Origin: Vitis vinifera
Taxonomy: Eukaryota; Streptophyta; Magnoliopsida; Vitales; Vitaceae
Length of the DNA: 64,000 bases
Assembly (NCBI RefSeq): GCF_030704535.1
Contig: NC_081812.1
Location: forward strand, 22,543,501-22,607,500
Direction of reading: 5' to 3'
Shown: piece after piece, positions 1-11,819 of the stretch
Numbering within the stretch: the stretch's first letter is position 1
Layout of the letters: the number at the start of each line of letters is the position of its first letter
Translations under genes and position numbers: made by a program
Notes under the pieces: generated by a model
Told to the model about the DNA's origin: nothing
Database searches by the model: none
The model's input: the letters and a program-made list of their open reading frames with translations, nothing else

Positions 1-770
1 CCAAACAAATACTAGATATTTCTAAAATATTTTAAAATTAATTAATAGATTCTTAATAAAACCAAATAACTTTTTCTTTTTATTTAAAAATATTTCACAA
101 GTATAATTAAAAATTCAAATAGAATATAATAACTCCTCGTTACCCCATCACTAGAGTGACATTGTCCCATTACTAGAAAAAACAAAGCGTTCTCTTGTTC
201 CCCCTCTGTTCGTGGGGTCCATTTCTAATTCAGTCCAAATTTCGGAAACATTTAATAATTAATAATTTTGTTGCCATTCATTTCATTTAATACGTGGCCC
301 AATTAGAAATGTTATATTCTATAGCCAAGTTTCTTCAAATTTACTAATTATTTCTTTAATTTAAAATATTATAATAATTAAAATTTATTTTAAATAGGAA
401 ATTTAACGCGTTTAAATAATTGGAAATCATAGCTAAAAACCAAAAAAAATATGTGTTTGGAGCGCACTAGCAACAAGATAGGCGCCGATCAAATCAGCCA
501 GCTGGGGTCAAAATCAAGTATTTCAAAGTCACCATGGTCAAAGGCTCTTAGTGATTTCGGCTTCGAGAGCAATTATAAATCGGTAAAGATTTTTATTTTA
601 TTTTCTTTTAAGGGTAAAAGTGAGTAAGCGTAACGTGACCGGGAACTACCGGTCATTTTCGTCCACCGACAGACTTTCCCCGTCACCCGAAACTGCTACT
701 CCGTACAGTCCAACCTTTTAAATGTGTTCCCGCACTGAAAACTGCCAAATCATACAATCGTTCTCAGGAG
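1..770. other. Intergenic DNA and promoter side of the first gene
   Basis: AT-rich sequence without a supportable ORF. The second half must hold the promoter of the gar2-related gene, whose first non-coding exon ends at 892. I see no convincing TATA box. Nothing else is recognisable. Confidence 0.5.
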
Positions 771-892
771 AGTGTGGGAGATTATAATCCCGAAGATTAT
801 TTGAAGTTTTTCCCCGAGAAAGTGACGAAAATCGAGGATAGCGTTTTAGTGCTTGTGCTTCTTCTTCGACCTTCGGAGCAAAAGAACGCTTG

Positions 893-2459
893 GTAAGATC
901 ATTTGCTTTTTCTTTTTTGACAGATTACGGCCTTTTCACTGTTTTCTTTCCCTGTTTCTTTTTGTCGGTGTCCTTCGTCTTTTCACTTCAAGAATGGACT
1001 ACACAGTAGATGATGCATTGTTTTACGCTTCGAAGTCTTCTGATCTGAACGTTTCTGCATTCAGATCTTGTCGTTCTCTGCATTTTGATTCCTTGAATTT
1101 TGGCGATTTATTTGCTGTTGCTCTGTTTCGAATGATTTTAAAGGTTTGTTGACTAATCTTGCTTCTACATATTGTTAAAGAGTTCTGGTCGAGTTTCGGT
1201 CACTAATGTTGTGTTTGGTTGGCGAGAAATCGTAAGAAAATAAGAGGAAACTTGAAATCTTACAAGAGCCACTTTCATCTCTCTTTCTATACTTTACCGG
1301 GAATCTAGCGGAGTCTGATCGTTAGAACGATTGAGGGACGAGTTCTTTTAGTTTAGTGTATGGCTATTAAAATTTTTGTATGAGGATTCAATTTCAATGG
1401 TTTTTGAATCGAATTATATGGTTTTAGTTGGACTAGTCTGTTCTTTTCTTTATCTCCCTCCTTGGAGCATATAGTGGTGTGAAGTGTCCTTTGGATGAGT
1501 TGGAGGTGTGGGTTAGAGATTATTCATGCCTATGTGAGTTCAGTTTTGCTCCAGTGAATGGATGGTTTAGTCCAGTCTTGGTCTTGCCATGGGCCCTGCA
1601 GTTCATCTGAGATGACAACATCTGAATGGTAAAATGCCGTTGAGTTGCTGGAGAGGAGAATTTAGGAATTCGATGTTTCCATGCTTCTGAGTGGTGAACA
1701 ATTGGTGGTTTCCTGTTATCCATGTTTGAGATCTGATTGCATAAGAATTGCATAGTTCCAATTTTTTTTTTCTCTGTTCGACTCTGGCTCTTATATATGG
1801 TGTCAAGCAAAATTTATGTTTGTTCATTGCATCCAAAGAATGGAACACAAAAAGAAGAGTTCCAATGCATTGCATAAGCTTGAGGTCCTTTCCATTAGAT
1901 TTGAAGTGGCAAGATCATGCACAGGGTATGAAAAACATCGGCCCATATTTTGTAAGCATGAACTTCCCTCACCATTTTCAGTGAAAGGGGAGAAAGGAAT
2001 AATGAGTTGGTTGTGCATCATTTTCTTTGGTTCTATCTGTGCTGACGATTGTTCTTATACTACTATATTTTTGTGGTTCCTCTGCAGTAGGCTATGAATT
2101 TTCTCCCTGTGAAACTCTTTACCGTGCCAACATAATATTTTGCAAACTCAAGTCAAGTCCAACATGTCTGGTTGTAAACATCATTTTTAGGATTAAAACT
2201 TTGACTTGGTAGTATCTTATGCTAGTTGTTTCTTTGAATTCTAACTGAGCTCCTTCAAATAAAGTGCTCTACAAGAGCTGAAAAAGAGACCCTGAACTGC
2301 ATCAAGAAAAATACCTGCAAAAAAAACTGAATATAAAGCTTATTATGCTGAACCAGAATCCAGTAACTCGATCAGTTATTTGGACATGGGTTCAGAACAC
2401 TCTTTAGTTTACATAAGACATGTTTTTAACCTTGTATATTATGCGGTCTATGCCAACAG
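893..2459 (+). other. 5' UTR intron of the gar2-related gene
   Basis: A donor (GTAAGATC) follows position 892 and an acceptor (CCAACAG) ends at 2459, 37 bases before the ATG at 2497. The interval holds only short ORFs on both strands with no recognisable domain, so it is read as one leader intron of about 1.57 kb. The transcription start is not known; the leader exon probably begins somewhere in 750-850. Confidence 0.6.
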
Positions 2460-2496
2460 GTTTAAGGAGGTGCCTTGAGATATAAAGTCCTGTGAA

Positions 2497-5400
2497 ATGG
2501 TTGCCAAAGAGAACAAGGATGAAATTAAAGATAACCATTCTAGTGATTTGGAGAAAGAGCCTAAGCCAGGAAAGGAGGAAGAGTCTGATTCTGAAACAAG
2601 AAGAGATTCGGTATCATCTCAAGGGGATTCACAGACAGCTGACGATGAGAAAGTAGAGAGAGCTTCAAGAGTTCCCAAAAGGATTGCCAAAAAGGATTCC
2701 TCTGACAACCATTCTCATGCATCAAGAGTGAGATCTGATCGTGAAACACATAAATCACAATCCAAGCCATTACATAACACTCCTAAGAAATCTCCAAAAT
2801 CCAACAAAGGGCCTTCTAAAGTGACTACAAAAAATTCCCCCAATACTAATTCTAAAAATATGAAAGTTCCTCCAAAACCCTCATCAGAATCATCTGAAGG
2901 AATTGATGATAAACCTATTGAGGAGGTAAAGGAAGCAGATCTCTTGGATGGAGCCTCAAATGGTGTTCAGAGTGTTGGAAGTGATGATGAGACAGTTGAT
3001 ACTGAGGAAAATGGTGAGCATGAAGACAAGGTTGCTTTGGATCAAAGGATAGAAGAAATGGAAATGAGAATTGAGAAACTTGAAGAGGAGCTGAGAGAAG
3101 TTGCTGCTCTTGAAATTTCACTCTATTCTGTGGTACCAGAGCATGGGAGCTCAGCACATAAGGTGCACACACCTGCACGACGGCTTTCTAGACTCTACAT
3201 TCATGCTTCAAAGCATTGGGCCCAACATAAGCGAGCCACAATTGCTAAAAACACTGTGTCTGGGCTTGTTTTGATTGCCAAGTCCTGTGGTAATGATGTT
3301 CCGAGGTACGCCAATTATCATGTTTTTAAGTCAATGCTTTGGGATGCTATGCTCAATTATTGTATACTGATCTAACAATGTTCTTCTTCCTTGTTTGTTT
3401 TCTTCTTTTCTTTTTCTTTTTCTTTTTCTCTTTCAAAATTAAGGCTAACCTTCTGGATGTCAAACACCGTTGTGCTGAGGGAGATAATATCTCAAGCATT
3501 TGGCAATTCATGTCAGTCTAGCCCAGTTGTAAGGTTTTCTGAGTCAAATGGAAGTGGGAAGAAAAGTGACGGAACATCTTTGACACTGAAGTGGAAGGGT
3601 AGTTCTGGTGGTAAACAAGTAAACAAACTTGGTTTTGTGCAATTTGTTGATGATTGGCAGGAGACAAGAACCTTCACTTCTGCATTAGAAAAAGTTGAAT
3701 CCTGGATTTTCTCTCGGATTGTTGAGTCAGTATGGTGGCAGGTAAAAAATACACAAGTTACTGTATGATTAATGAATTAAATTTGATCCAAACTGTTGAA
3801 AGTAATGTAATCTAACTAAAGATCTCATACCCATAAGTCATGCACGATATGCAAAAAAATCAACCTGTTAAGTGACATGCACAATTATTAATATATATCT
3901 CCAAATATGAAAATAAGCATTTTATTTTTATTTTGCTAGTAAAGTCTATGTGTAAGTTACTATTATGTCTGATTTATAATTATAAGTGGCTTTTAATGTG
4001 CTATGTTCCTTAATTCTCTCACTATCTTATGGTTTCAGACTTTAACTCCGCATATGCAACCTCCAGTTAAGGATTCCTATACCAAGAAAACCATTGAACG
4101 TCTATTAGGACCTGCCTTAGGTGATCAGCAGCAAGGGAGCTTTTCCATTAACCTTTGGAAAAATGCTTTTCAAGATGCCTTTCAAAGACTTTGTCCTGTT
4201 CGAGCAGGAGGGCATGAGTGTGGTTGCTTGCCTGTAATAGCAAGAATGGTAAGTGCTTTAAAATAAAAATTTGCCTTTTCTATTTTTATTTTCATTTGCA
4301 AAAGCAATGGAGAATAAACCGAAGACCAAAACTTTTCATGTTTCAACTTTTTAGCAGGGCTGACTTGTTTAAGCTTTTATATTCTCTGAAGGGTTAACTA
4401 GATGTTTCTGTCTGCAGGTAATGGAACAGTGTGTTTCCAGATTAGATGTGGCAATGTTCAATGCTATTCTACGTGAGTCTGCCCATGAGATCCCAACTGA
4501 TCCTATATCAGATCCAATTGTTGATTCCAAGGTTCTGCCTATTCCAGCTGGAGACTTGAGTTTTGGATCTGGTGCTCAACTTAAAAATTCTGTATGTATT
4601 GACTTACTTTACATATATGTGGCTTGCATATTTTGTGTGAAAGTTGCTTTATCTTCATCCAAGGGGTAGTTAGTCCTCTGATTTGTCAGCCAGTATAGAA
4701 GAATCCAGCCTTGATTAACTTCTAGGGTAATTGACAAACCATTATCGTGGTGAATACATGAAGGCAGATCAGTTACAGTTAGCAACCGCTATTGTAATTC
4801 ATTTACTTTGCTTCTTTCTGGACAAAAATAGTGGAAACAACTCCTGATTTCTTTAAGAACATATGCCTGCCATAATAAGGGAAAAGAAGATTTAATTAGG
4901 GGAAAAATGCTTTTAGTCAAAGACACCTTAGCTCCATCACAAACAAGTGGAAAACAAATTTTCTCCAGGAATGAGTTCCATTGTGACAATGAAGCCTTCT
5001 TGGTAGATAATTTGTGGTTAAGTTGGCAATTTAAAACCTTTTCAGCTTTTTTATAGGCAATTGAAAGCTTCAAACATCTCATTGTTCCACTATTTAGAAT
5101 TGATGGGCATTTCAGGGTACAGATTTATCCTCTGTCATGTAATTGTTACTAGAAAAGGGGAGCTGTTGAAAAAAGGAATCATATCCCAAATGACAATGGA
5201 AAAAATGTATCTTGGATTCCCTCTTTAATGAAAATTCTGAACTTCCACATTCAGAGATTATGTACACTCATTTAAAATGCTATAGAAACAGAATGGTCTC
5301 TTTAAATCCTCAAAACAGTGAATTTATCTCATTTTTATGAGGACATCCAAAATGCCCTCTGATTGTAAGAATAATCATACACATGTCAGCAACAGGTACA

Positions 5401-6947
5401 AGGAGTTAGGCATTCAAAGCGTTTCTAGGTTTATATCATCTATGGGAAGACCCTTGTTTTCTATGGAATGATCATGTTTACAAGTTTTAAAATCACATGG
5501 AGTTTGCTTCCCATGCAGGTCGGAACTTGGTCCAGATGGCTTACTGATTTGTTTGGTATGGATGTTGATGATTCCCTGGGAGAAGTTCAGATCAATGGTG
5601 AGGATGGTGAAAGCCAGGGTGGACATGATGAACCCAAATCGTTCCATCTTCTTAATGCCTTAAGTGATCTTCTGATGCTTCCAAAAGACATGCTAATGGA
5701 CCGATCCATTAGAAAGGAGGTTAGCCTTATAATAATATACTTTCATTCAAGACATGTAATATTTCCTTGCTGCTCCTCTAACTTGATGCATTTTTTTGGT
5801 TGTCATGTTTTTAACATGAAAGGTGTGCCCATCAATCAGCCTTCCATTGCTTAAAAGAATACTTTGCAACTTTACACCAGATGAGTTCTGCCCTGATCCT
5901 GTCCCAGGAGCTGTGTTAGAGGCAGTGAATGCTGAGGTAGATTTTGCTTACCTTTGAAATCTCTTCCAGAAGTTTTTTAGGAGTTGAGTAGGTACACTAA
6001 AATAGTACATTGGGCAATTATTCAATATTCATTATTTTGTGGATGCTATTATTTTGTAATGGCTCTTCATAAACACCAGAAGACAAAACAAGTGGAGTTC
6101 AAAAACTTAGGTTGGGGTTGGATTTTTTGGTCTAGGTTTGAGTTCCAACAGATATGAAAGAAAATGTCAAGGGAAAAAAAATGGTTTGGAGTTTCAATGA
6201 TTTTTTACCCTTTTTCTGAACTTATTGTGGGGAGAAAAATATTTCCAAGTGGCAATTAAAAACCAGAAACATCAACAATTAATCACGGTTCCAGCTCTAT
6301 TAAGGGTGGCCATTTATTGTTCTGTTCCAGCTTTTCAGATTCCATTTGGAGAATAAATGATGTTCTAATGGAGGACTGAACATTTAAATTGGAGATTTTC
6401 TATGATAGGTCACTGATGATTCCCCATGAAACTTTCTTGTCTCAATAATATGCTATCCACACCTTTACTGATGGAAATGCCACCTAGGCCTATCATCTTC
6501 TGCTTCTGTTTCTAAACATAAAAAATTTCAGAATCTTGCTATGGCCGATTGAAGGACAAAGATGCTGAAATAGATGGCTGATCCATCGCTATTTCATTTT
6601 TCCAGAGTATTGTAGAGCGAAGATTATCAGGAGACTCTGCCAGCAGCTTCCCATATCCAGCTACCCCTGTTCTGTATGCTCCTCCTTCCTCTGCTGACGT
6701 GGCAGAGAAAGTTGCAGAGGCAGGTGGGAAATCACAATTGGCGAGGAATGCGTCTATGGTACAGAAAAAGGGGTATACCAGTGATGAAGAACTGGAGGAA
6801 CTGGATTCTCCCCTCACGTCCATCATTGAGAAAATGCCACCATCTCCATCTGTTGTAAGAAACGGAAATGGAAAACACAGTGAGGAAACAGGCCATAATG
6901 GCTTAAATGCAAGGTATGAACTCCTTCGTGAGGTTTGGTCGTCGTGA
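2497..6947 (+). CDS. Coiled-coil protein, plant gar2-related / EEIG1-EHBP1-like family
   Basis: Seven coding exons: 2497-3305, 3444-3741, 4039-4248, 4418-4591, 5519-5719, 5823-5936, 6606-6947; 2148 nt, 715 residues. All junctions are GT-AG and keep frame. Residues 1-175 are a charged, Ser/Lys/Glu-rich, probably disordered segment. Residues 180-205 form a heptad-like coiled coil (RIEEMEMRIEKLEEELREV). A conserved block then follows, with YSVVPEHGSSAHKVHTPARR and, across the first coding junction, AKSCGNDVPR-LTFW. The remainder is a mainly helical region ending near RYELLREVW. From memory this matches plant proteins annotated as nucleolar protein gar2-related (Arabidopsis At2g42320 type), some described as having dilute/DIL-like C-termini. 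The biochemical role is not established. The ATG at 2497 is the first in frame after the leader intron. The family call is fairly sure; a function is not. Confidence 0.8.
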
Positions 6948-7827
6948 ATGGTGCTTGTGATTACATTAATACATTAATCAGTTATGCTGCTGCTGTTTGC
7001 ATCAAAGAATATCATGAAGGGAATCGCAGGAGGATGTTCTCTAATGCGTCTGGGGAGATGCTCTGTTGTATATGTTATAGTGTTACACATATAGAGAGAT
7101 TTTGTTGCATTCAGTAAATTATTTTTCAGTTATTTGAAAGTTATACTTGTATTCTTAAGAAAGATTCTTGTTGTACTGCTTCTCCATGGAAAAAAATTCC
7201 TTAATCCTTGTCGTAGATTGTTTTATTTGTAGCTCAGTGCAAAATTGCAAATTGCAAAATCCTGGTGCCCCTGGGGCTTTCTCAGAACATGGGCCAAATT
7301 GGGGTTTGGGCCTGATGAAATGGGCTGGCCCGTCAAATAGTTATTTGGTGGACAGCCCTGGCCGTGCACCACTGGATGTGGATGGCCCACGGTTGCACCT
7401 TTGGCCTTCTGGCTTTAGGGAAGCTAAAATCCAACATTTTGATTGATGTATTGAAGCGTTGGGTTTGTTCTCAGTAGCAAAATTAACTGCGATATTTTGA
7501 ACTTCTGCCTCCAGAATCTCTCTCTCTACTGGTATTAGAAAAACTTCTGCCTTTCTTGAGGTTCACCCGCCCCTGATAAATTGCGAAAATTAACACACCC
7601 AAAGAACGTTGCAGGCAGTTTTAATACTATGGATGCTTGACCGTAAAAATCCAATGAGCATGAATCATCTTCATTCGAGAATAAACTATTATTTCATACT
7701 TGTAATCATTCTTCACCATAGGAAAGTTAATGAATATTATCTCAAACATCAGCGCACAAGGAAAAAACTAATTATCAACTCTTTTACAAAAATTCAAGAA
7801 TGAGGCTTTGCCCTAATTAACCCCACC
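6948..7827. other. 3' UTR and intergenic DNA
   Basis: The 3' UTR of the gar2-related gene probably runs to about 7150-7200. The rest is non-coding as far as can be seen; the ORF near 7168-7446 has no recognisable family and unlikely composition. Confidence 0.4.
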
Positions 7828-8088
7828 CTATGGTATAGGGCTTAAATCCGCTACTCGCCTCCACACTATTGGCCAGAGACCTTCCAAACTGAGCTGCAAG
7901 CTGGGCTTTTCGAGCATGGAGGACTCCTCACAAATGGAATATGCCCACTTCAGGAGGTCCATTGTAGACATGATCTGGTTTGTGGGCTTCCCTCTTTGCC
8001 TGTTATCTGCATGTTTGTCAGAGAGTTTGCAGATATTAGAGAAAGTGGGAGGTAGAGCTTGAAGACGAAGTTTTTTACTACCTTCCAT
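7828..8088 (-). CDS. Possible small orphan gene, 86 residues
   Basis: An uninterrupted 86-residue ORF starts with MEGSKKLRLQALPPTFSNIC and ends SPIP. A TATA-like run (about 8170-8190) lies about 90 bp upstream on the same strand, a sensible place for a promoter. The composition is mixed rather than low-complexity, with Cys and Trp, no signal peptide and no membrane segment. I recognise no family. It could be a chance ORF or a relic exon, and no splice partner was seen. Confidence 0.25.
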   Translation of the reverse strand: MEGSKKLRLQALPPTFSNICKLSDKHADNRQRGKPTNQIMSTMDLLKWAYSICEESSMLEKPSLQLSLEGLWPIVWRRVADLSPIP

Positions 8089-8297
8089 CTTCTGGTTTAA
8101 AGTTGAAAGAACTGGAGAGGCTCATACCCATGCCTAAGCTTCTGCAATGCCTGATATTTTGGAGTTTAATATTTATATATATATATAGGTCAAGTTTGAG
8201 GAGTTAATATTTATAGGAAAACGATTGAACTCAACTTAAAATCTTTAATCATATGACATATTAGAAATTTTAAGTTCTCAAAGAAGTATTATAATGA

Positions 8298-8347
8298 AGG
8301 TTCATATCTGGTCACATTACTCAGGTTCATATCTGGTCACATTACTC
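8298..8347. repeat. Tandem duplication, 25 bp x 2
   Basis: The unit beginning AGGTTCATATCTGGTCACAT occurs twice head to tail (8298-8322 and 8323-8347) with no mismatch. It lies in non-coding DNA beyond the 3' end of the AP2 gene. Confidence 0.85.
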
Positions 8348-8465
8348 ATACTTTTCGATCAATTTTTTCATAACCTTCACATTCTACATATCCCGAATCT
8401 CTTAATACATATTTAAGTGACCTTGAAGTTATACACCATTAATAAAAAGTGATATTATGTGAAGA

Positions 8466-8756
8466 CTAAGGTGGTGTTTGTTTTTTTTTTTTTGCTTAAT
8501 TTTAAATAGAAATTTAATATTTAATAATGTTAAATATTATGTTGTTTGTTTTTATAATATTTTTTTTTATATTAAGTATTAAAAAGTAAAGAAAAAACCA
8601 ATATGTTATTTTTTTATTTAGAAAAAATTAAATATTTTGACTTTTTTATTCAGAAAAAATTTTATAATAAGTTATGAAAAGGTAAAAAAACAAACAACCT
8701 AAATTCTGAAAACAAATTGCTTTCATTAAAAAGTCAAAAAAACAAACAACCTCTAA
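8466..8756. mobile_element. MITE, hAT-like appearance, copy 1
   Basis: About 291 bp of very AT-rich DNA with imperfect inverted ends: left CTAAGGTGGTGTTTGTTTTT, right end reverse complement TTAGAGGTTGTTTGTTTTTT. Sub-terminal AAACAAACAACCT boxes occur inside. The reverse complement aligns end to end by eye with 22893-23176, so this is a repeated element and not a chance palindrome. No coding capacity. A clean target-site duplication was not found, so the superfamily is a guess. Confidence 0.7.
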
Positions 8757-8901
8757 CCCTTATATATTATACTTCAGTCATAAATGGACCGCTTAATTAA
8801 GCATCATATCATTATATAAAGGTTCAAGTTTAACACTACCCGTATAACAAGCTCTATGTCATGAAATTACACCAGTGTGTTCAAGTGTAGCCACATAATC
8901 T

Positions 8902-11574
8902 TTACATATTGAGACCAGGACGGCTTGGGTCTGCTGAGAAACTCTTAACTGAGCTGGAAGGGACATCAAACTCAGTTTTGTCTGCTGGAAAATCTTCAAT
9001 CCACCATCCATCTTCTGCATTTTCCGGGGCCAAGTCTTCTCCAACAGTAGTTCCATTTGTTTGCACCACGCCACCTGCCATATCAGTAGAATTATTTCCA
9101 GTTACAGTCACTGTTGTATTCCCCTCCAACATCCAGCTCCTCCGCCCGTTGAAATCGGCGTTGGTTCTGGTTCCCCTTGCAGGGCTAGTCAATCCATCAA
9201 AGAAACCAGGGCTGGGCTGAGGAGGAGGGTTTTGGATACCACGGAGCCCGAAGAATCTAGGGTTTTGCTCCAGGGCGTCGAGGAAAAAGTTTTCGTACTG
9301 CGGGGTTGGTAGGGTCTGAAACTGTTGAGATGGTGGCAATGGTGAAATCCCCCTCATAAGTCCAAAGCTGTAAGTCTTACCAGCTCCGTGAATAGTAGAA
9401 AATCGCCCCAAATTCCCACTGGTTGTCATCCCACTACCAGTGCTAGTAAACCCAAGAAAATTATGGATAGGTTGAAAGTTAGGGTTTTGGTAGCCACCAA
9501 GAAGGAAGGAGCTAGGGTTTTGATCCTGGACCTGGTTGATACGACTGTGATTTTGCCGGAACCGAAGATACTGGTTCTCTGGGGCTGGTTGAATCGGCGT
9601 TTGTTCAACTGGGTTTAGTTGCTGAATCCCACTACCAAATCCATGGGCAGAATTGGGGTTGGTTTGAAAATTAGGGTTTTCATGGGCACGAAGAAGGGAG
9701 GAGCTAGGGTTTTGATGGTCTAGATGTTGGCCATGGTTGGCAGAAGTGTAACTCCGATGAAATTGAAGATTTTGCTGTCCCGGGGCTGTTAGATTCTGAA
9801 TCTGCTCGTCAGATGGTTGAACTTCAGGGTCAGGCTGGGGGCTTCTCGAGTTTCCATCTTCCGGCACGTCCGGTACCTTCTTTGCCTTCCTCTTTGAAAG
9901 AACTTCATCCACTGAAGTATTTTTTACGTACTTTGAAGCACCTTCACCAATCGGGAGCTTATTACTTGCCAGTATGCTCATGACATTGTACTGACCAAGA
10001 TCAAAATTGGTAATTGCCTCCATGCCATTAAGCCTTATCGAAGCAATGTCATAAGCCCTAGCTGCTTCATCTTCGGTCTCTGTCAGCACAATTGAAGATT
10101 GAATACTCAGATCAGTAAGGCAAAAGTGGAATCACCCCAACATACTCAAGTGGCAGAGGGTCACTCTCCACCAAACAGTTGAGATCATTTGAGGGTTTTG
10201 AGCTAACAGTTAGAGTCTAAGTCCCACCAAGGTAGAAGCTAGAGCTAATCAAAATATGTGATCCAAGAGGGGAAGGACTTACTGAATGTCCCTAAGTAAA
10301 TGCCTCGCAATCCTTTGCCTCTACCTAACCTTGCTTGCCATTTCTCGCCGTCAGCATTCCTGTCCCAATGCTTGGCCATGAGAGACAGAAGGAGAAAACA
10401 TGAGTGATAGGAAAGAGGAGAGAAAAAGACAGATACTTGGAAACTCCGCGATATTGAGAGGCGCCTTTAGCAAAGCCCATACTTGTCCTAAAATTCGTTT
10501 GTTTCAAACTATAGTTAATATATATGGTCTCCACAAGAAATAATTTCTTTGCATTTCAAGAAAATATAAAGTAAAAAAAGTGAAAAAAAATGTATAAATC
10601 AGATTATACATACACGTTATATATATATCCAAGTAAATGCAGTTGTAATTAAGGGATTTCAATGGAAATGAATCAAACCACACACCATTAATTTTGATAG
10701 TCTATGAAAGAATGGATTAAGTAGAATCTTACCTTCTAAGGGCTACCAGATAATCTTTTTTCGACATGTCCTTCATCACCTCCATTTCCTTCTGATAATT
10801 ACTTAGCTGCAATGATACAAGTACAGATTTAAAAAAATTTGTCACCCTTGCTAAGTATAAATGAACTCTCATACCAACATACTTAAGCATCCAAATCATA
10901 AATCCAGTCTGGGTCCATCAATGTTGAGAACCATACCGGGAAATTTGTGGGGACTGATCTGCCCCAGAACTTAATGGCAGCTAAATCATAAGCCCGAGCT
11001 GCCTCATGTTCTTGTCGATATACACCTGCAGAATGAGAAAGAGGAATGAGAAACCGTTGGTGACCAAAAACTATGTTGTGCTGTCTTAGTGGGAGAACTG
11101 TGTTGAAGATTATGAACTGAAAATTAATCTTGTACTTACCAACATAAACTTCCAGATGTGAAGCAAGCAACAGAAACCAGATGAGGAAAGAGAAGGGAGT
11201 TAGTAATATTCACGAGAGGATTCTTATAAGGTGAAGGAACAAAACTTGGAAAGTAAAGAACAACAAATAATTAATTAATGAATAAAATATTTAAATGAAC
11301 TCAGCTACCTGTTCTTCCTTTTCCTTCATTGTCCCACAGAAATGCCTCATAGTGTCCTGTATGCTTATATCTATTTTGGAGGGAAAGGAAGCATTTGCAG
11401 GTGAGAGAGCGGCATATGTTTTTTCGAAAACAATTAAAGATAGACTAACACCATAGACATAGAAACAAACCTACTAACTCCTCGATAGCGGGGGGTTCTT
11501 TCTCCAAAAGCTCGCTCTGGAGCTCTAGAACGGCCTCTACGTCGAGACACCTTAACTGAAGACTTGTCCTTCAT
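8902..11574 (-). CDS. Double-AP2 transcription factor, WRI1/AIL-type
   Basis: Eight exons on -, in coding order: 11574-11471, 11370-11309, 11148-11140, 11025-10937, 10806-10733, 10487-10437, 10359-10283, 10079-8902; 1644 nt, 547 residues. AP2 domain 1 spans about residues 29-95 (YRGVSR, GHYEAFLWDN, ARAYDLAAIKFWG). A linker contains YLVALRR. AP2 domain 2 spans about 124-190 (YRGVSK, EKWQARLG, GIYLGTF, AARAYDIASIRLNG, ITNFD). The third exon is 9 bp and codes for Val-Tyr-Val, the place of the known VYL micro-exon of WRI1-type genes. The long last exon encodes a Pro/Gln/Asn-rich tail, probably a trans-activation region. The predicted role is a nuclear DNA-binding regulator; targets cannot be read here. 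The start is uncertain: the ATG at 11574 is in frame, but see the exon at 11687-11819. Confidence 0.82.
11140..11148 (-). other. 9-bp micro-exon of the AP2 gene
   Basis: On the minus strand TTTATGTTG lies between an acceptor (CTGGAAG) and a donor (GTAAGTACA). Skipping it keeps the frame but removes Val-Tyr-Val from the core of AP2 domain 1. Codon phases agree on both sides: G from the preceding exon plus TT gives Val, and the final G joins GT of the next exon to give Gly. Confidence 0.8.
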
Positions 11575-11686
11575 GCCCTTTTTCTTCTCACCACTTACAC
11601 TATTACAGCTGCTTGTGGAGATTTGTTAAAAAATAAAAACATTGAAAATTATTATGTTAAACAATAGAGATGAGATAGACCACAAC

Positions 11687-11819
11687 CTAGCTTGTCCTGG
11701 ATGTATTGCATCAGTACTACTGGTTCAGTTGGATTTTCTGGGCTTCCTTCAACAATGCCTATATTATTAACCCTCCCAGTACTCTTCTTGCCATTCAAAT
11801 CTGTGTGATCACTTTCCAT
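11687..11819 (-). other. Upstream exon of the AP2 gene: uORF or alternative N-terminus
   Basis: An ATG at 11819 opens a 44-codon frame (MESDHTDLNGKKSTG...) that ends at a donor, CTAG|GTTGTGG. Joined to the nearest acceptors upstream of 11574 (CCACAAG or AAGCAG near 11610-11620), the frame soon meets a stop, which would make it an upstream ORF. Joined to the acceptor GTCTTCAG with exon start at 11555, it reads straight into VKVSRRRGRSR and would supply a different N-terminus. cDNA is needed to decide. Confidence 0.45.

Noticed and set aside
8909-9618. Plus-strand ORFs of 76-103 codons
   Set aside because: Shadows of the long last exon of the AP2 gene on the other strand.
10371-10436. Apparent broken splice acceptor in AP2 domain 2
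   Set aside because: The first acceptor gave a frameshift, but the AG 11 bases further on (exon start 10359) restores frame and gives the expected domain length, so the gene is intact.
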